A stretch of 64,000 nucleotides of DNA from Platerodrilus igneus (GCA_036346225.1 JARFIW010001104.1:8458001-8522000), one strand, 5' to 3'. Positions 36,649 through 48,377 are shown, counted from the first letter of the stretch. Program-made: numbers and translations. Notes: a model not told the origin generated them from the letters alone.

Positions 36649-38090
36649 ATCCACTTCTGCAGCTAGGGCATTATATGATTTTAATGCCCTATTAAAAGAC
36701 GAATTCATGTGAGAAAGTGTATTGATGGTTTCAATCCTAAACAGTACTTCAGTGCGTGTTGTATAGTTTTTAATATGTAAGTTTATTAATGATATGCAAT
36801 CCATAGATGATACTAAGTTATTAAATAATTTGTAAAGAAAGTATACATCAGACAAAATCAGTCTGTGAACAAGACTATGCTAACCATACTGCTGTAGATT
36901 AAATAGGTAAGATTGAAAAGAGTAGGATCTATCGAATTTAAAATTAAGCCTATTAATAAATTTTTTCTGTATCTTTTCAATACATTCAACGTACTTTTTA
37001 TAAAATGGATTTCAAACTTCAGAGGCATACTCAAGATGACTTCCTACTAAAGTATAATATAAAGTTTTAAAGTATGAAATATTTCTGAAATTAGGATGAT
37101 ATGAAACATAAAACCGAGATTTTTAAGCGCTTTAGACATGATGATATTAACATGTTGCTTAAAAGATAATTTTGAATGTATTCTTACGCCCAAGTCCCGC
37201 ATTTCATCAACAACTGTGAGTTTATGATTCCCAATATGGTAATTAAATGACCAACTATTACTGCTTCTACTGAGTAACTATGGATTTAATATTTTTAAAT
37301 CATCGGCATACAATTAAAATTGTGAATATATAAAACAGGAAGATATGCCATTGATTGACATTACAAACAATAGAGGACCTAGATGTGAACCTTGTGGCAC
37401 TCCCGATGTTACTTCTATATGATTAGAACATGAGTTTCTAATGGAAACAATTTGAGACCTATTTGATATATATGAAATGAGCCATCGCAGCAAGTTACCA
37501 TGTAAACCAAATGTCTCATGTTTCATAATTAGTGTTGGTAGATGTACTTTGTCAAAAGCTTTTGCAAAATCGATATACACTGCATCAACTTGCACATGGT
37601 TATCTAAAGATTCCGAAATGTATTGAACATAAGGTATAACTGGTTAACTATTCGATTTTTAACGAGAAAGAATAATTTACCATAAATAATTGTCTCAAAT
37701 ACTTTACTGACTGTGGGTAATATGGAATATAGTTATCAACTTTAGATTTATCTCCGGATTTGAACCCTCGAGAGATACGTGCTTTTTTCCAGCACTGTGA
37801 AAAAACACCCTTACGTAACGATTTATTAAATATTATAAGCAAAGGTTCAACTATAGACTCGCTGCAATTTTTTATAAATACAGAAGGAATTCCATCAAGA
37901 CCCGTTCCTTTAGTTATATCCAAGTTGTTAATCGTATTAAATACTTGAATATGCCTAATAGAAGTAATTCGAATGGAAGAATAAAAATTTCTGTCAGATG
38001 AAAGCGACGGATGCATTGGAGTATTTCTAGGTTCATAAACTGATTCAAAATATTTACAAAATAAATTACAAATTTTAGTATCCTCATAAC
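36649..38090 (-). pseudogene. LINE C ORF2: reverse transcriptase and C-terminus
   Basis: Minus-strand frames give ICNLFCKYFESVYEPRN, then TKGTGLDGIPSVFIKNCSES, GVFSQCWKKARISRGFKSGD, VDAVYIDFAKAFDKVHLPTL, SGVPQGSHLGPLLFVMSING, YADD at 37310-37299, and EMRDLGVRIHSKLSFKQHVN. The C-terminal residues RALKSYNALAAEVDL end at the LINE B junction. The order and spacing are normal for a Jockey/CR1-group reverse transcriptase. Frameshifts lie near 37640, 37315 and 36850. Confidence 0.88.
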
Positions 38091-38576
38091 CAGTGTTACA
38101 TGCTAAAAATCGGCTATGTATCACATTTAGATTAAGTATAAATTATAAGGTAGTTCTCACGAATATTTTTGAATGAACTTGTCAATTTCCGTTTGCCCCG
38201 AGTCGCGCCTGCACGGAGTGAATGGCGCAAGTGCGCGTTATTAGACTACGAGACCTGAAGTCGAGAACATCTACCTGTGTCGTGTGTGTCTGTCTTTTCT
38301 CTTTTCAGGTGGTAGGTTCCTTATCTCTACCTTTTATCGTTCCTTCTACCTGGTTATCCTTGTTGTCCCCCCTAAGAACAAGTAAAGAGGATGGACGAAT
38401 AAGATCTAACTCAACAATGGCATAGCCGACCCACCCAGAAACAACAAGGATCCCGAGATATTAAGAACCACACGCTGTTTGGTATTTGATACAAATGGCA
38501 CGTAATTTGCCGCGTAATTGTACGTTATATTAACGATTGCGCAATAATATGAAACGTGGGAAACCGTAGCAGCAGT
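38091..38576. mobile_element. LTR copy 3 inside LINE C ORF2 (right end shortened)
   Basis: It begins TGTTACATGC at 38094, like copies 1 and 2, and shares their interior blocks (TTTCCGTTTGCCCCGAGTCG region; TTATCTCTACCTTTTATCGT; GTAGCAG near 38566). The terminal ~35 bp present in the other copies (ending CTATAACA) are missing. Removing 38095-38572 with one CAGT joins LINE codons in frame (NNET followed by GYED). Confidence 0.85.
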
Positions 38577-39145
38577 TTCATTATTGTATGTCAGTGTGTG
38601 AGGAATGAAGTGAGATTTGCTTTTTACAAATGCCCAACATGATTTAATATTTTTTGTTATTTGACCTTCAATAAAAATAAGATGACTTTGTAGTCATTCT
38701 TGATACACTGTTTTAAGCGTTTCCTTAATAAAGGGAATGTCAAATAGTCAATACCACTATGATACACCCTCCACTTCTTACGAAAATTACCCTTTTCTCT
38801 CATCACTTTAATGGTAGCAGCAGAAAACCAAAATGGAAATTTGTTTTTATAAATTTTTTTATTGGTATGAACTGAGAAATTATGTTATTAATACAATTGT
38901 AGAAAGTTGAAATAGCAAATTACATATCCGCGTTACGGAGGATTTTATTTCATTCAATGGATTGTAGTGCTAAATTAATTTTAAAATAATCGGCAGCAAA
39001 AAAATTACCCTTTTCAAAAGAAAGATAGGTTTGTCTTATCAACGCTGGTATTTGTAATAGTATATCAATAGATTTGTGATGCTGATATTCTGATACGAGA
39101 GGTGTAGCACATGCTTCTACAACTACATGCTGTATTGTCGACATT
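38577..39145 (-). pseudogene. LINE C ORF2: endonuclease remnant and linker
   Basis: Minus-strand reading: KTNFHFGFLLLPLK-type sequence in one frame, then GNFRKKWRVYHSGIDYLTFP, a KRLKQCIKND stretch and FVKSKSHFIPHTLTYNNE just before the LTR. This is the region between endonuclease and reverse transcriptase in Jockey-like ORF2 (compare QCKSNINNPKKLWQMF in LINE A). Endonuclease motifs themselves have decayed; IYYQ and RSKLND can be read near 39510-39470. Confidence 0.7.
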
Positions 39146-39576
39146 CTAAAATTCTATTATTTATATTTCTAACATTATTGAATTGAAAGAGTTCACACAA
39201 AATAAACATCTAGAAAAATTTCTGATAAGACATTATTAACATGAGGTTCGTAGCTATAGTAGTAATCACGAAAGAAGTCCTCTACGTCATAGGTGTCTCA
39301 CTCAATTCAAAACATACGTTTAAAATTATTTAAAAACTTAACTAATATGTATGCTAAAGATAGCAATACGATTTGTATGTGTTTTAAATAAAGACATACG
39401 TGAACACGTTTATCTGGGAAAACGACAGAGAAGAGTATGTGTCCGAAACTTCATAAGACTGCATCAAAAGATCATTAAGTTTAGACCTTAAACTTCCGAC
39501 TATTTGATAGTAAATGTTGTTATCCATAATAATAATAATGGTGATAACAGAAAGGAAGCATGTTTATAATAGTCGG

Positions 39577-39984
39577 TTAACTATGACCTAAGTCAGTGTC
39601 ATTCTGCATTAATCTTATACGCTTAGTATCACGTTTCCGAATAAAAATCTTGCTGTCGCGAACCCAACAATATTTATAACCATAGGTTTTACACCATTGA
39701 CGTACATTCGTATGTAAAAGTTTGTTTTCCGTTGAAAGATGTTCATTGACATAGATTGCAGATGTAGGTCCATTAAATTTCAAATCGGATGTTGTAATGT
39801 TGTGACGAGAACGGAAAACTCCTAAGAATTTACTTTTATCCAAGCGAGATACAAATTTGACGATAATGACCTTGGGAGTTTTGTTATTAAATGAATGCAC
39901 TTGGTGTACAGTATCTAGATGGTTTACGTCAACATTACATTCTACAGTGCGACCTAAGTTCTGAATGCACTTGGTGTACAGCAA
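39577..39984 (-). pseudogene. LINE C ORF1, C-terminal part
   Basis: A 135-codon minus frame containing KVIIVKFVSRLDKSKFLGVF, then SAIYVNEHLSTENKLLHTNV and YGYKYCWVRDSKIFIRKRDT. This is the FP-like domain common in ORF1 of insect LINEs with PHD fingers (LxVxFxxxxxKxxxL ... IYVNEHLxxxNKxLLxxAR ... YKYxWxKxGKIxxRK). It ends at TAG near 39577. Upstream continuity is lost because of a 70-bp tandem duplication at 39893-40032. Confidence 0.8.
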
Positions 39985-40032
39985 CCAGATGGTTTAACTC
40001 AATATTACATCCTACAGTGCGACCTAAGTCCT
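39893..40032. repeat. 70-bp tandem duplication within LINE C ORF1
   Basis: GAATGCACTTGGTGTACAG starts at 39893 and again at 39963, and the two 70-bp copies stay alike to CAGTGCGACCTAAGT. They differ at about nine positions. Seventy is not a multiple of three, so the duplication breaks the reading frame. Confidence 0.9.
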
Positions 40033-40171
40033 GAATAACATTGATAAGGTTTTCTCGTGGTTGCTCAGGTATTTCATTGATCTATAGATTGTTGAAACGT
40101 GTATATTGTTGCATATGATTTAACTCATTACGTAGTTGTTCATTATCAGTATTCAACTGGATAATATTTGC

Positions 40172-40537
40172 TTACATATCTTTCGCCATATGTAATAGAT
40201 TTTTGAAAGCAGAAAGTTCGTTTTTAAATTCGTCCACCTTGTCACTACAGAACTCGAACAACTTGAAATCCTCTGCTTGCTGAAATATAATTTGTTTATT
40301 GTCCGATTGAATTGCATTCATCTTATCTATGAGTACTTTATCGGTACTAATCGATAAATCGGGCAGACATACTTTGCAACGCCAAAAAAAACCAGGCGCA
40401 TATATGAAATTTGCTAATTCACTTGGAGCCAAAGTGCACTTTATATGATACGTAATCTTACAATGATTACAGGCTATTGATGGAGTATGTCTTATTATAG
40501 CAGCTGTACAATTATTTTCACCACATTCATCAGGCAT
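40172..40537 (-). pseudogene. LINE C ORF1, N-terminal PHD finger and coiled coil
   Basis: ATG at 40537 opens a 121-codon frame. Residues ~4-58 have a PHD pattern: CGENNCTAAIIRHTPSIACN, CKITYHIKCTLAPSELAN and FFWRCKVC (C-C-C-C-H-C-C-C layout). Then DKMNAIQSDNKQIIFQQAED and a further helix follow. This is the standard start of ORF1 in several insect Jockey/CR1-group LINEs. It likely mediates protein or RNA-protein contacts in the LINE particle. The frame ends at a TAA near 40172. Confidence 0.82.
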
Positions 40538-40646
40538 TATAACATACTGTTTTCACCCAATAAATTATTAATCAATATTGATTCATGCAGAGCACACGAG
40601 GCACGTCTGTATTCACCGACCAACTTTTGCTGAATAAACGTTCACA

Positions 40647-40931
40647 CTTCATTTGATTTTGCAATGCTCCACCCGAAGGTACTACATTGGCCAGAAATCG
40701 AGCTTTTTTACCCGTAAAGTTTTGAATTTTGCCAAACCCTGGCTGTTCCAAGTAAGGTAGGGATCTTTAACGTACATGACAACACACACAGAACCACAAT
40801 TTTACCTCTCACCCGAACGAGAACGTATTGTTATGAAAACTTCTCGCCTAACATTTTTCAAGTAGACCGTGTCGGGATTTGAACCCAGGACCTAGTAGTC
40901 ACACGCATACCAACTATGCCACAGAGCTGCC
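40647..40931 (-). mobile_element. tRNA-derived SINE, copy 2 (full length)
   Basis: The minus strand starts GGCAGCTCTGTGGCATAGTT, with box A (TGGCATAGTTGG) and box B (GGTTCAAATCCCG) spaced as in tRNA. The shared body and the 3' end GGAGCATTGCAAAATCAAATG follow. Flanks carry an imperfect 16-bp duplication, TGAATAAACGTTCACA at 40631-40646 and TGAATATACTTTCACA at 40932-40947. RNA polymerase III transcription from boxes A and B is expected; reverse transcription would rely on a partner LINE. Confidence 0.92.
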
Positions 40932-40947
40932 TGAATATACTTTCACA

Positions 40948-41167
40948 GCTAGAGACCTATGTTGAGAAATTCTTCAAGCGTTAAAAGATTGACATCTTAT
41001 TCTATCACTTGAGAACATAAAGAACAGTGGGGTCAACTACTTGTGAAGAAATCAATGCTAAACTTACACCAAGTCTCTAAAGTACTTGATGACAAGATGT
41101 TAAACATCTGTTCCAGCATCAAATCTACTCTTTATTCTTCCAAGTTGAATTATGCCTCTGCTGCTAC
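40948..41167. other. Short spacer with no recognised feature
   Basis: It lies between SINE copy 2 and the apparent start of the hAT element. Nothing could be supported. Confidence 0.4.
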
Positions 41168-43460
41168 TAGTGGCGTGCATGTAATATAGGCAAAAAGGCA
41201 ATGCCTACCTTAGAAAAAGTATGAATTTATATGTATATTTTATATTTTTTTATTTTAATAATACATTATCAAATTTAATTTAAATAAATTTACATTTTCA
41301 ATAACGAGTAGTTTTTAGTAATTTTAATACTTCTATTAACAAATTAATTTATTACAAATATTATTGTTAATATTCCGCCAAAAATGAAAAGGCAAGCGTG
41401 CCCAAAATAACCGAATAGTTGCATGCACTAGATATTATGATTAATGTAGCGTGTAGGTATACTGTAAGAAATCCGTGAAGGCACAAACAGATGACCCTAT
41501 GAATTTTTGCAGGCATTCATAGGCAGTGCTTTACTGCTTTTATAAGGAAGCGGAAGCGTAAATCTTGGTCGCGCATTATCGTTTACCATCGATCGTGATA
41601 GTTGCAGACTGGTAACGACTTGACTAGTTTTGGCACGTCCGCGGAGTAACTTGTTTGTGTTGTATTTATTTTATCAATAATACAATATGATATACATGAT
41701 AAAGAATAATGAATGCTTCTGTGACATGTGTTTGTGAGTGTAGTGCAGATATGAATTGCATTCCAGACTAAAAACAAATACGTTTAATTTTAATTAGTAA
41801 TTGAAATCTTTAAAATTACAAAAAAAATAACACTTCAAGATATTTCAACTGTAATTTTTATAACTATAAGTGGCTTTGCGGTTGTGTACATGATAATAAA
41901 ATGTACTGTTGGCCGTGTCTACTATTTTCGAAAGATATAACTGTTTGGAGCAAGTCCGGTTACACTGACTTAAACAATTTTTCGAATGCGTCAAAAAAAC
42001 ATGACCAATCAACCAGTCATTTAAATTGTGCCCTTGCTTTGCACAGATTTTGACAAATCTCGAATAGAAGTTAGCATTTCGCATCAGTTTAGAGGAGAAA
42101 TTGAAAAACATAATGCAAAGGTAGATCGGAATCGAAACATAATGCGTAGGCGTATAGTTATTACGTGTTTTTTAGCCATTTCGTGGACATGTGGAATCCC
42201 CGGCATTGTCAAATCGTGAAAATTTCATTGAATATGTTCAACTACTTGCTAACTATGATGGCATTTTAGAAGACCGTTTACAATTAGTAAATCAAAATGA
42301 CAACAGATTCGTATTTAGTGAACTATCAAACAGAATATAAAATGATCTTATATCTAGTATAACTGCTGTAATTCTAAAGAAAATTCTTTCTGAAATTGAA
42401 CTAACTGACTTTGTTGCTATAATGATCGATGAATATCCAGACCTCAGTGGGAGAGAACAACTTTGAGTCATTTTAAGATACTTTAATGCATGTAATGTTG
42501 TTGTCGACCGCTTCCTGGGATTTGTTGATGTCAGATCCAATCGACTTGCAGCTGCACTATCAAAACTCATTATTGACGTATTAAATGATTATAAATGTAC
42601 ACAAAAATTGATTGCACAAACTTATGAGGGAGCTGCTGTTTTATCGTCAGAGAAAAATGGTGTTCAAAAAATAGTGCTCAAACATGTCTGGATGCGTTAT
42701 ATATTTGGTGCAATGCCCATATTTTAAGCTTACTTCTATCAAAATCCTGCGAGAAAATTGTAGAAACTAAATACTTTTTTTCAACTCTTAAGAACTTAGC
42801 AACATATTTTCATACTAGCATCAAGCATACAGACTTTTATAATCATTTTTAATAAATAAAGTTACCACGTGTTGTACAAACTATATGGGTTTATAATTTG
42901 AGAACCATTAATGTAATTTTTAGTGAACACAAAAATCTAATTGAACTCTTCACTGAAATTATCGAAAATCCGATCAATTGGGATTCAGAAATGCTTTCTG
43001 CAACTGGAATGTATGAATTTATTATAAGCGACTTTGAATTTAATTACGTTTTAGTAATATTTAACAGAATTTTTATACAGACTGATGTGCTTTTTAACAT
43101 AATGCAGTCAAAAGTTGAAGATATTGGGCATTGTCTTAAAAAATTGAAGAGTTTAAACTCTTTGTTGAAATGTTCTATAATGAAAGTGATGTAATATACG
43201 AGAAAACTTTAACTTTTTATGGAGAACCAAGATGAAGACGAAACATAAGTGATATAAAACTTTACTACGGACGCATCTTTCGTGAAATAGTGGATAATAT
43301 CAAAAGTGAAATTTTTGATCGTTATTCAGAAAATTGGTAAACTATGTTTGTCGTCTTTTGGATCACGATTCCTTTTCTGAATTCTCAGAAAAGCGCTTTT
43401 CAGAATTAAAAACAAGGCACAGTGAAATATTTGAATTTGAGCAATTTTGTTACCAAATTT
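41168..43460 (+). mobile_element. hAT DNA transposon (ZMYM1/TTF-zinc-finger type), right end not seen
   Basis: The left end reads TAGTGGCGTGCATGTAATAT, close to the CAGTGGCGTGC termini of hAT elements. The coding remnant 41850-43460 is a transposase of the group annotated as zinc finger MYM-type protein 1-like. The right terminus is not visible: sequence changes to LINE D at about 43460, so the hAT is truncated there or interrupted. Confidence 0.75.
41850..43460 (+). pseudogene. hAT transposase with TTF-type zinc finger
   Basis: Plus-strand frames give YKWLCGCVHDNKMYCWPCLL, then FSKDITVWSKSGYTDLNNFS and KKHDQSTSHL, a TTF-type zinc finger. Next are RIEVSISHQFRGEIEKHNAK, ENFIEYVQLLANYD, VAIMIDEYPDLSGREQL (first catalytic acidic region; normally DET/DEA-TD) and FLGFVDV. 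CTQKLIAQTYEGAAVLSSEK follows, corresponding to the GQxYDGAAxMSG block of hATs. The C-terminal dimerisation region is weakly represented (EFSEKRFSELKTRHSEIF). Stops near 42340, 42465 and 42725 and several shifts make it inactive. Confidence 0.8.
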
Positions 43461-44124
43461 CAGCTGCTTCAGAAAGCTAATCCAGATGTTAATGACTTCA
43501 CTATTTGTAAAGTAAATCTATTAAAAATGGTGGACTTGCCATCTAGTGTCTAAGCAAGCTTGATGCTAATAAAATTAAGCACCGTATTGCCAACAATCTA
43601 TCTGACAAGCTTTCAGTTAAGGAAACAGCTAAGTTCAGTTCTTGTCCACGAATATCTGCTCTTACCGAGCAGCACACTCCAATTCATCTAAGCAGTTTAT
43701 AATATTCCAGAATTCTGGTGTACTGAGTAAAGCTGCAAATATAGAAATCTTAGACATCTCCCAATGCAGAAAAAACAACACTTTCCAATGCCTTATACAA
43801 TCTGATGTGTATTTCTACAACAGTAATTTGAGGGAGGGTTGCTCTGTCTTTGTTACTATTGAATCAAAATGCTTTTTCAACTGCTGTGGCTTCAACTATT
43901 GTGGCTTCAACTATTATTCATTCAGTTGTAATAAGCCCATAATGTGTCCTAGATGTGGCAGCCACCACAAAGTTGGTGATTGTCAATCAACTGAACTGAG
44001 ATGTTGTAATTGTACTAATGTGTTATTGAAGAAGAATACTGATGTCATCGAGTTAAATGCTAAACATTATTGCATGAGATCACCCATGTCCTATTCATTA
44101 ACAAAAAACAATGAACTTAAGTGA
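43461..44124 (+). pseudogene. LINE D ORF1 with zinc knuckles
   Basis: It starts as NPDVNDFTICKVNLLK, and HRIANNLSDKLSVKETAKFS matches the middle of LINE A ORF1. From 43642 a 160-codon frame follows with SGVLSKAANIEILDISQCRK, then KPIMCPRCGSHHKVGDCQ and LRCCNC, the Cys/His knuckles. Knuckle spacing (CPRCGSxHxxxxC ... CCNC) is the same type as in LINE A. A small in-frame duplication (CGFNYCGFNY) is present just before the knuckles. The N-terminal PHD region is missing. Confidence 0.75.
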
Positions 44125-44209
44125 AACTTAATTAGACCATTGCAATCAACGCTAACTCCTAATGTTGTCACCAATGCTGATCAAAAGGTCTTACGTTTAT
44201 ACCGAATTG

Positions 44210-46925
44210 TTTGCAGCATTAAATTGAAATTGTTTGACTTCTACAGTGCATCGCTTGGTTATAATTTTGGACATTATGGGATTGACAGAAACATGACTTG
44301 ATCCCAGTATATTTGATGTCGAATTATTCTGTAACAAATATTATGTTTTTTTCGAAAAGACAGAAAATGTCATTTTACTGCATGGTCTAGAGGTGGCTGA
44401 GTGCTTTGTTCTGTGCATAAGATTTTGCTGATACCTACCGCAATCTAGAAAACATTGGTATCTTAGGTATTGGATTCTCTTTTTATATAACAATAAGACT
44501 GACATCCTAGTTCCTTATATACTTTTAATTTTTCCTACATTTACTTATGAGTTTTGTCAATTCTATTAGTAATTATATACGAGTACTAAATAATGATGAT
44601 CTATTGATCCTTGGTGATTTTAATGTATTAACGTAGATTAAATCTGTGAACAGTAACAACTATAACGATACCCATCTTGAACAGCTGAGAAACTGTGAAA
44701 TCTTTGTATCACACCCGATACAATTACATCTTGAATGAATATGAACGAACTCTTGAGCTGGTTCTATCGAACCGTCGCATACTTGTTGAAAAATCAAGTA
44801 ATAGTTTATTACCGGAAGACAATCCTCACCCGGCCCTTGAAATAAAATTACCTATAAATGGATTTAATAAATAATATTATTTCTAACCCAATAGTCAATA
44901 TAGCTTCAAGGAGGCTAATTTTACAACTCTCTATCATGCTTTAAGTATGGTTGACTCGGATAGTATACTGCTTTATGTAAATGGAGATGCAGTTTGCAGC
45001 TACTTATACGACATTCTACACTCGATATTCTTGAACACTGTCCCTAGAACACCGCCTAAGAAAAATGACTATCCAGCTTGGTTTATAAGAGATATCATTT
45101 ATGACATTCGAAAGAAACCTACAACTTGGCATCTTCATAAAAGTTAGGGAAACGTCCAGACTTTTGCGGACTTCATATTGCTACCGGCTCTTGTTAAACA
45201 TAAAATACAGGTTGCTCACTAATGCTATTTATTACAAATCTGACTTGAGGAACAATCCCAAACATTTTTGGCCGTACATCAGTGGTAAGAAAAATATTAG
45301 CAGTATCCTTTGTACCATGAAATATGATAATAAGGCATTTATTCGAGCCACAGGCTATTGTTGATGCTTTTTCCATTTTTTTCTGTCGATATTTATCTCT
45401 TCAACGACGTTTAAGGTGAGTGATTGGAAGAACTTTACATGAATGCCGACCATACACTCTCTTTTTTCTGAGGTGGATGTTCTACAAGTTATTAAGAACT
45501 TCAAACAAAAAAATGACTGTTGGTTCTGATCTTATCTCTGTTTCTTTGCAACATGATTGTGCTTATTTTCTAGCTAGAACTTTAACCTACCTATTCAATC
45601 TGTCGCTTAAAACCTTAGTTTATCCTAGCATATGGAACATTCAAAGATCTGTCCTTTTTTTAAGAATAAAGATTGATCAAATGTTAAAAACTATAGATCT
45701 GTATTAATTTTATCAGTAAAGTCTTTGAATCTGTACTTTTTGATTTTCTGACATTAGCATCAAATCCAAGTTAATATCTTGCCAACGTGGATTTACTTTT
45801 GGATGATCGACGATTACCAATCTTGTGTGCAGAAGACTTGACATTTCTGAAAGCTTAAATGATAGAGGCCAGGTGTATGTAATTTACATGGATCGATCAA
45901 AGGTTTTTAATCGACTTGATCATGGGAAAGTATTGGCAAAATTATAAAAGCTTGGGCTTTACATTAAAGTTTATTTGGTTTTTATAGTCTTATCTGTCAA
46001 TCTGAGTGTCAAATGTCACACGTGAGAGTTATACATTTAGCAATGTTGCTGCCACTTCAGGAGTGTCCCAAGACTCTGTGTTGGGTCCACTTTTTTCAAT
46101 TTATTTATTTAAGGACATTAATTAGAACATTAACTTGAAACTATTATTATATGCTGATGATCTCAAGTTACTAAAATTATTGATAGCCTTGAAGATTGTG
46201 AGGTACTTTAAAACAACTTGGACAATTATTGTAAATGTAACTTACCGAAGTTCAATACCGATAAATGCTTCTGTATGTCTTTTACAAGAAGAAAGAAACT
46301 AGTTGCCTCCAACTATTCTATAAGTAATGTTATACTAGCGAAATCTAATACGCATCTTGATTTATGAGTTATATTTGATTCTGAACTTACTTTTGTAAAC
46401 CATATCAATGATGTGGTGGTTCAAGCTTATAAAAGCTTAAGATTTATTGTGCGTAACTCTGCTAAGTTTACTGATGAAACATTCTGTAACAACTCTTTAT
46501 TATGCTTTTGTTCGAGTTAAGCTTGAATATGCAACGATTGTATGGAATCCGAATTACCAACTTCACAAGCTAAAAATTGAAAGAGTGCAGCAGAGATTTC
46601 TTATATTTGTGTGCTTTAAAGGTGATTGTGTTTACTCTGGTCAGGAATTTCAAGAGTTAGACCTACAGTTTCGACTACATAATCTTGAGGCAAGTTGCAT
46701 ATATTTTTTTGTTCTTTTTTTATTTAAACTAATTCATGTTGGTATTGTCTGCTTTTAAATCCATTGCTATTTACAATTCAAGGTTCCACAATTTCATGCT
46801 CGTGGTAACTCTTTGTTATATTTACGTGCTGCTAAAAATAACTCTCTCAATTTTTGCCAATCTTTGAAATGTGTAATAATTTGTTACGTTTATTTTGAAC
46901 ACGCCGTATATCATTACCGGTTAAT
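44210..46925 (+). pseudogene. LINE D ORF2 (endonuclease, reverse transcriptase), heavily decayed
   Basis: Recognisable blocks: DDLLILGDFNV near 44600 (endonuclease GDxN), NDYPAWFIRDIIYDIRKKPT near 45070, KMTVGSDLIS then LARTLTYLFNLSLKTLVYPS near 45560, YMDRSKVFNRLDHGK near 45890 (the DFSKAFD position, mutated), and YADDLKLL near 46150. Also LEYATIVWNPNYQLHKLKIE near 46520 and LYLRAAKNNSLNF near 46815. Numerous stops and frameshifts. It is related more closely to LINE B than to A, judging from the linker (PxxWF) and C-terminal segments. Confidence 0.8.
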
Positions 46926-46929
46926 AATC

Positions 46930-48190
46930 TATACGTGGTCCAATAAATTTTCAACTAAAATCCCTTTTTCTTTAACAACGACAAGTTTATGCTAAAATTA
47001 AATAGTTTATATCCTATCCTGTTTGTTTTATTTTCTGCAATAAATACGCTTTCGAATAATTCCTCAATTTAAGTCTATTTGCTTTGAAACGTAAAGTTTA
47101 TTATGCTATAACTAAATAGTCATAGCCTGTTTGTAGGTAACCTTCAATTTGTTCAACATTACGACCTCGGAGAATTGCTTCTTTTGTGTTTCCCATTTAA
47201 AAACTTGTTGAGATAATAGATCCTACTATTATTCGATACCGTGTTTTCTAGTTTTCTAATCGTTTGATAACGCGAGTATGACTTTGGACTCTGGCTATTT
47301 TATTAATCAAACTTAATATGAACTTGCTTTTCAACTTACACAACGAAAACATCTACTCTGGCTTTCTTCGCTTCATTTTCTTGATAAAAATTTTGCTTCT
47401 TCCACAATGAATGGTCGGTTTTTTTTGTGATGGGAGGGCCATCCCAAGGCGAGATCACGCGCACCTTTGTTCCACCCTATCTTTAGCGGCGGTAGGAGCC
47501 AACCTGACAGTGGTGACTCGAGGGTGAGTAATAGTCACTAGTTTCTTATATGGGTCCTGGGCGATGATAGCAATAACCTGTGTATAAAGTCCTATTGATG
47601 CCTAAACGGTGGATGGGTAGAATGATTTTCTTTATACATACAATGGTATTGACTGGTAATGTTATGTTATTTATTAACTTCTTTATTGGGACAATTTTAT
47701 ACGAGTACCTTTAGGCTCACAACAGCATTGAATAGTAAATTGTATATTAGTTATTAGCCGCTTTATTGGACAATGTTAGGTATTTATTAATATGATATTA
47801 TTTATTGATTCCGGTATTGTGACATTTGTATGTATTTCATTTTTAGGCTTACGATGATAAGTTAGAGTTGTGGTTTTTAGGGGGGTAATTTTGTTTTTCT
47901 TTTGGTAAGTAATATAGGGTAGTGATCTAAAAACTACAGCTTGCCCTTTTTAAGAAGTAACTTTTTTTGTTCATTTTCGGGTACTACTGTGCGTTTGTAA
48001 CAATTTTTTTCTTAATTATAGGCTCTTTTTTTTGTATGTTTTGTTATGAGTGTGAATGAGTAAGTGCATGTTTTTATTTATTTCAGGCCTTCCTTTAATT
48101 TGTTTGTATGTATAATACCCCTCCCACTCGCCGATTGAGCCCGGTTATTTTCTTTTCTTTGGTTTCTTTTTTTTTACTACGTCGCTGCAT
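46930..48190 (+). repeat. Interspersed repeat, right arm of a 32-kb-separated inverted pair
   Basis: Its reverse complement matches 13085-14500 in ordered blocks (see that entry). Examples: ACAACGACAAGTTTATGCTA near 46976, GCTTCTTTTGTGTTTCCCAT near 47178, TAGTTTTCTAATCGTTTGAT near 47249, and CCCACTCGCCGATTGAGCCC near 48123. The right end reads ACTACGTCGCTGCATG, a diverged hAT-like terminus. It sits between the ORF2 end and 3' UTR of LINE D and is probably an insertion. Confidence 0.7.
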
Positions 48191-48377
48191 GTAGCAAATT
48201 ATAATTTGTATTTGAACAAGTTCGATATTTATTGTACTACTGTTCTTAATATTAAGAAAGTGATTCTAAATATGCCTTAACAATTTTAATTTTTAGTTAT
48301 GTAGTGTATTATATTTTGTTTTTGGGTAACTAGCTTGTTTTCTGCTGTTATTGAAGCTTCTACCTGAATAGATGTAT

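Larger units (their letters stand above)
36649..40537 (-). mobile_element. LINE C: Jockey/CR1-group LINE on minus strand, split by LTR copy 3
   Basis: Right to left: ORF1 with PHD finger (40537-40172), ORF1 second half (39984-39577), a weak endonuclease remnant (~39530-39150), ORF2 linker (38890-38577), LTR copy 3 (38572-38094), reverse transcriptase (38090-37290) and the ORF2 C-terminus (37260-36649). It is cut at 36648 by the tail of LINE B. It carries more stops than A or B and is the oldest-looking LINE here. Confidence 0.85.
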
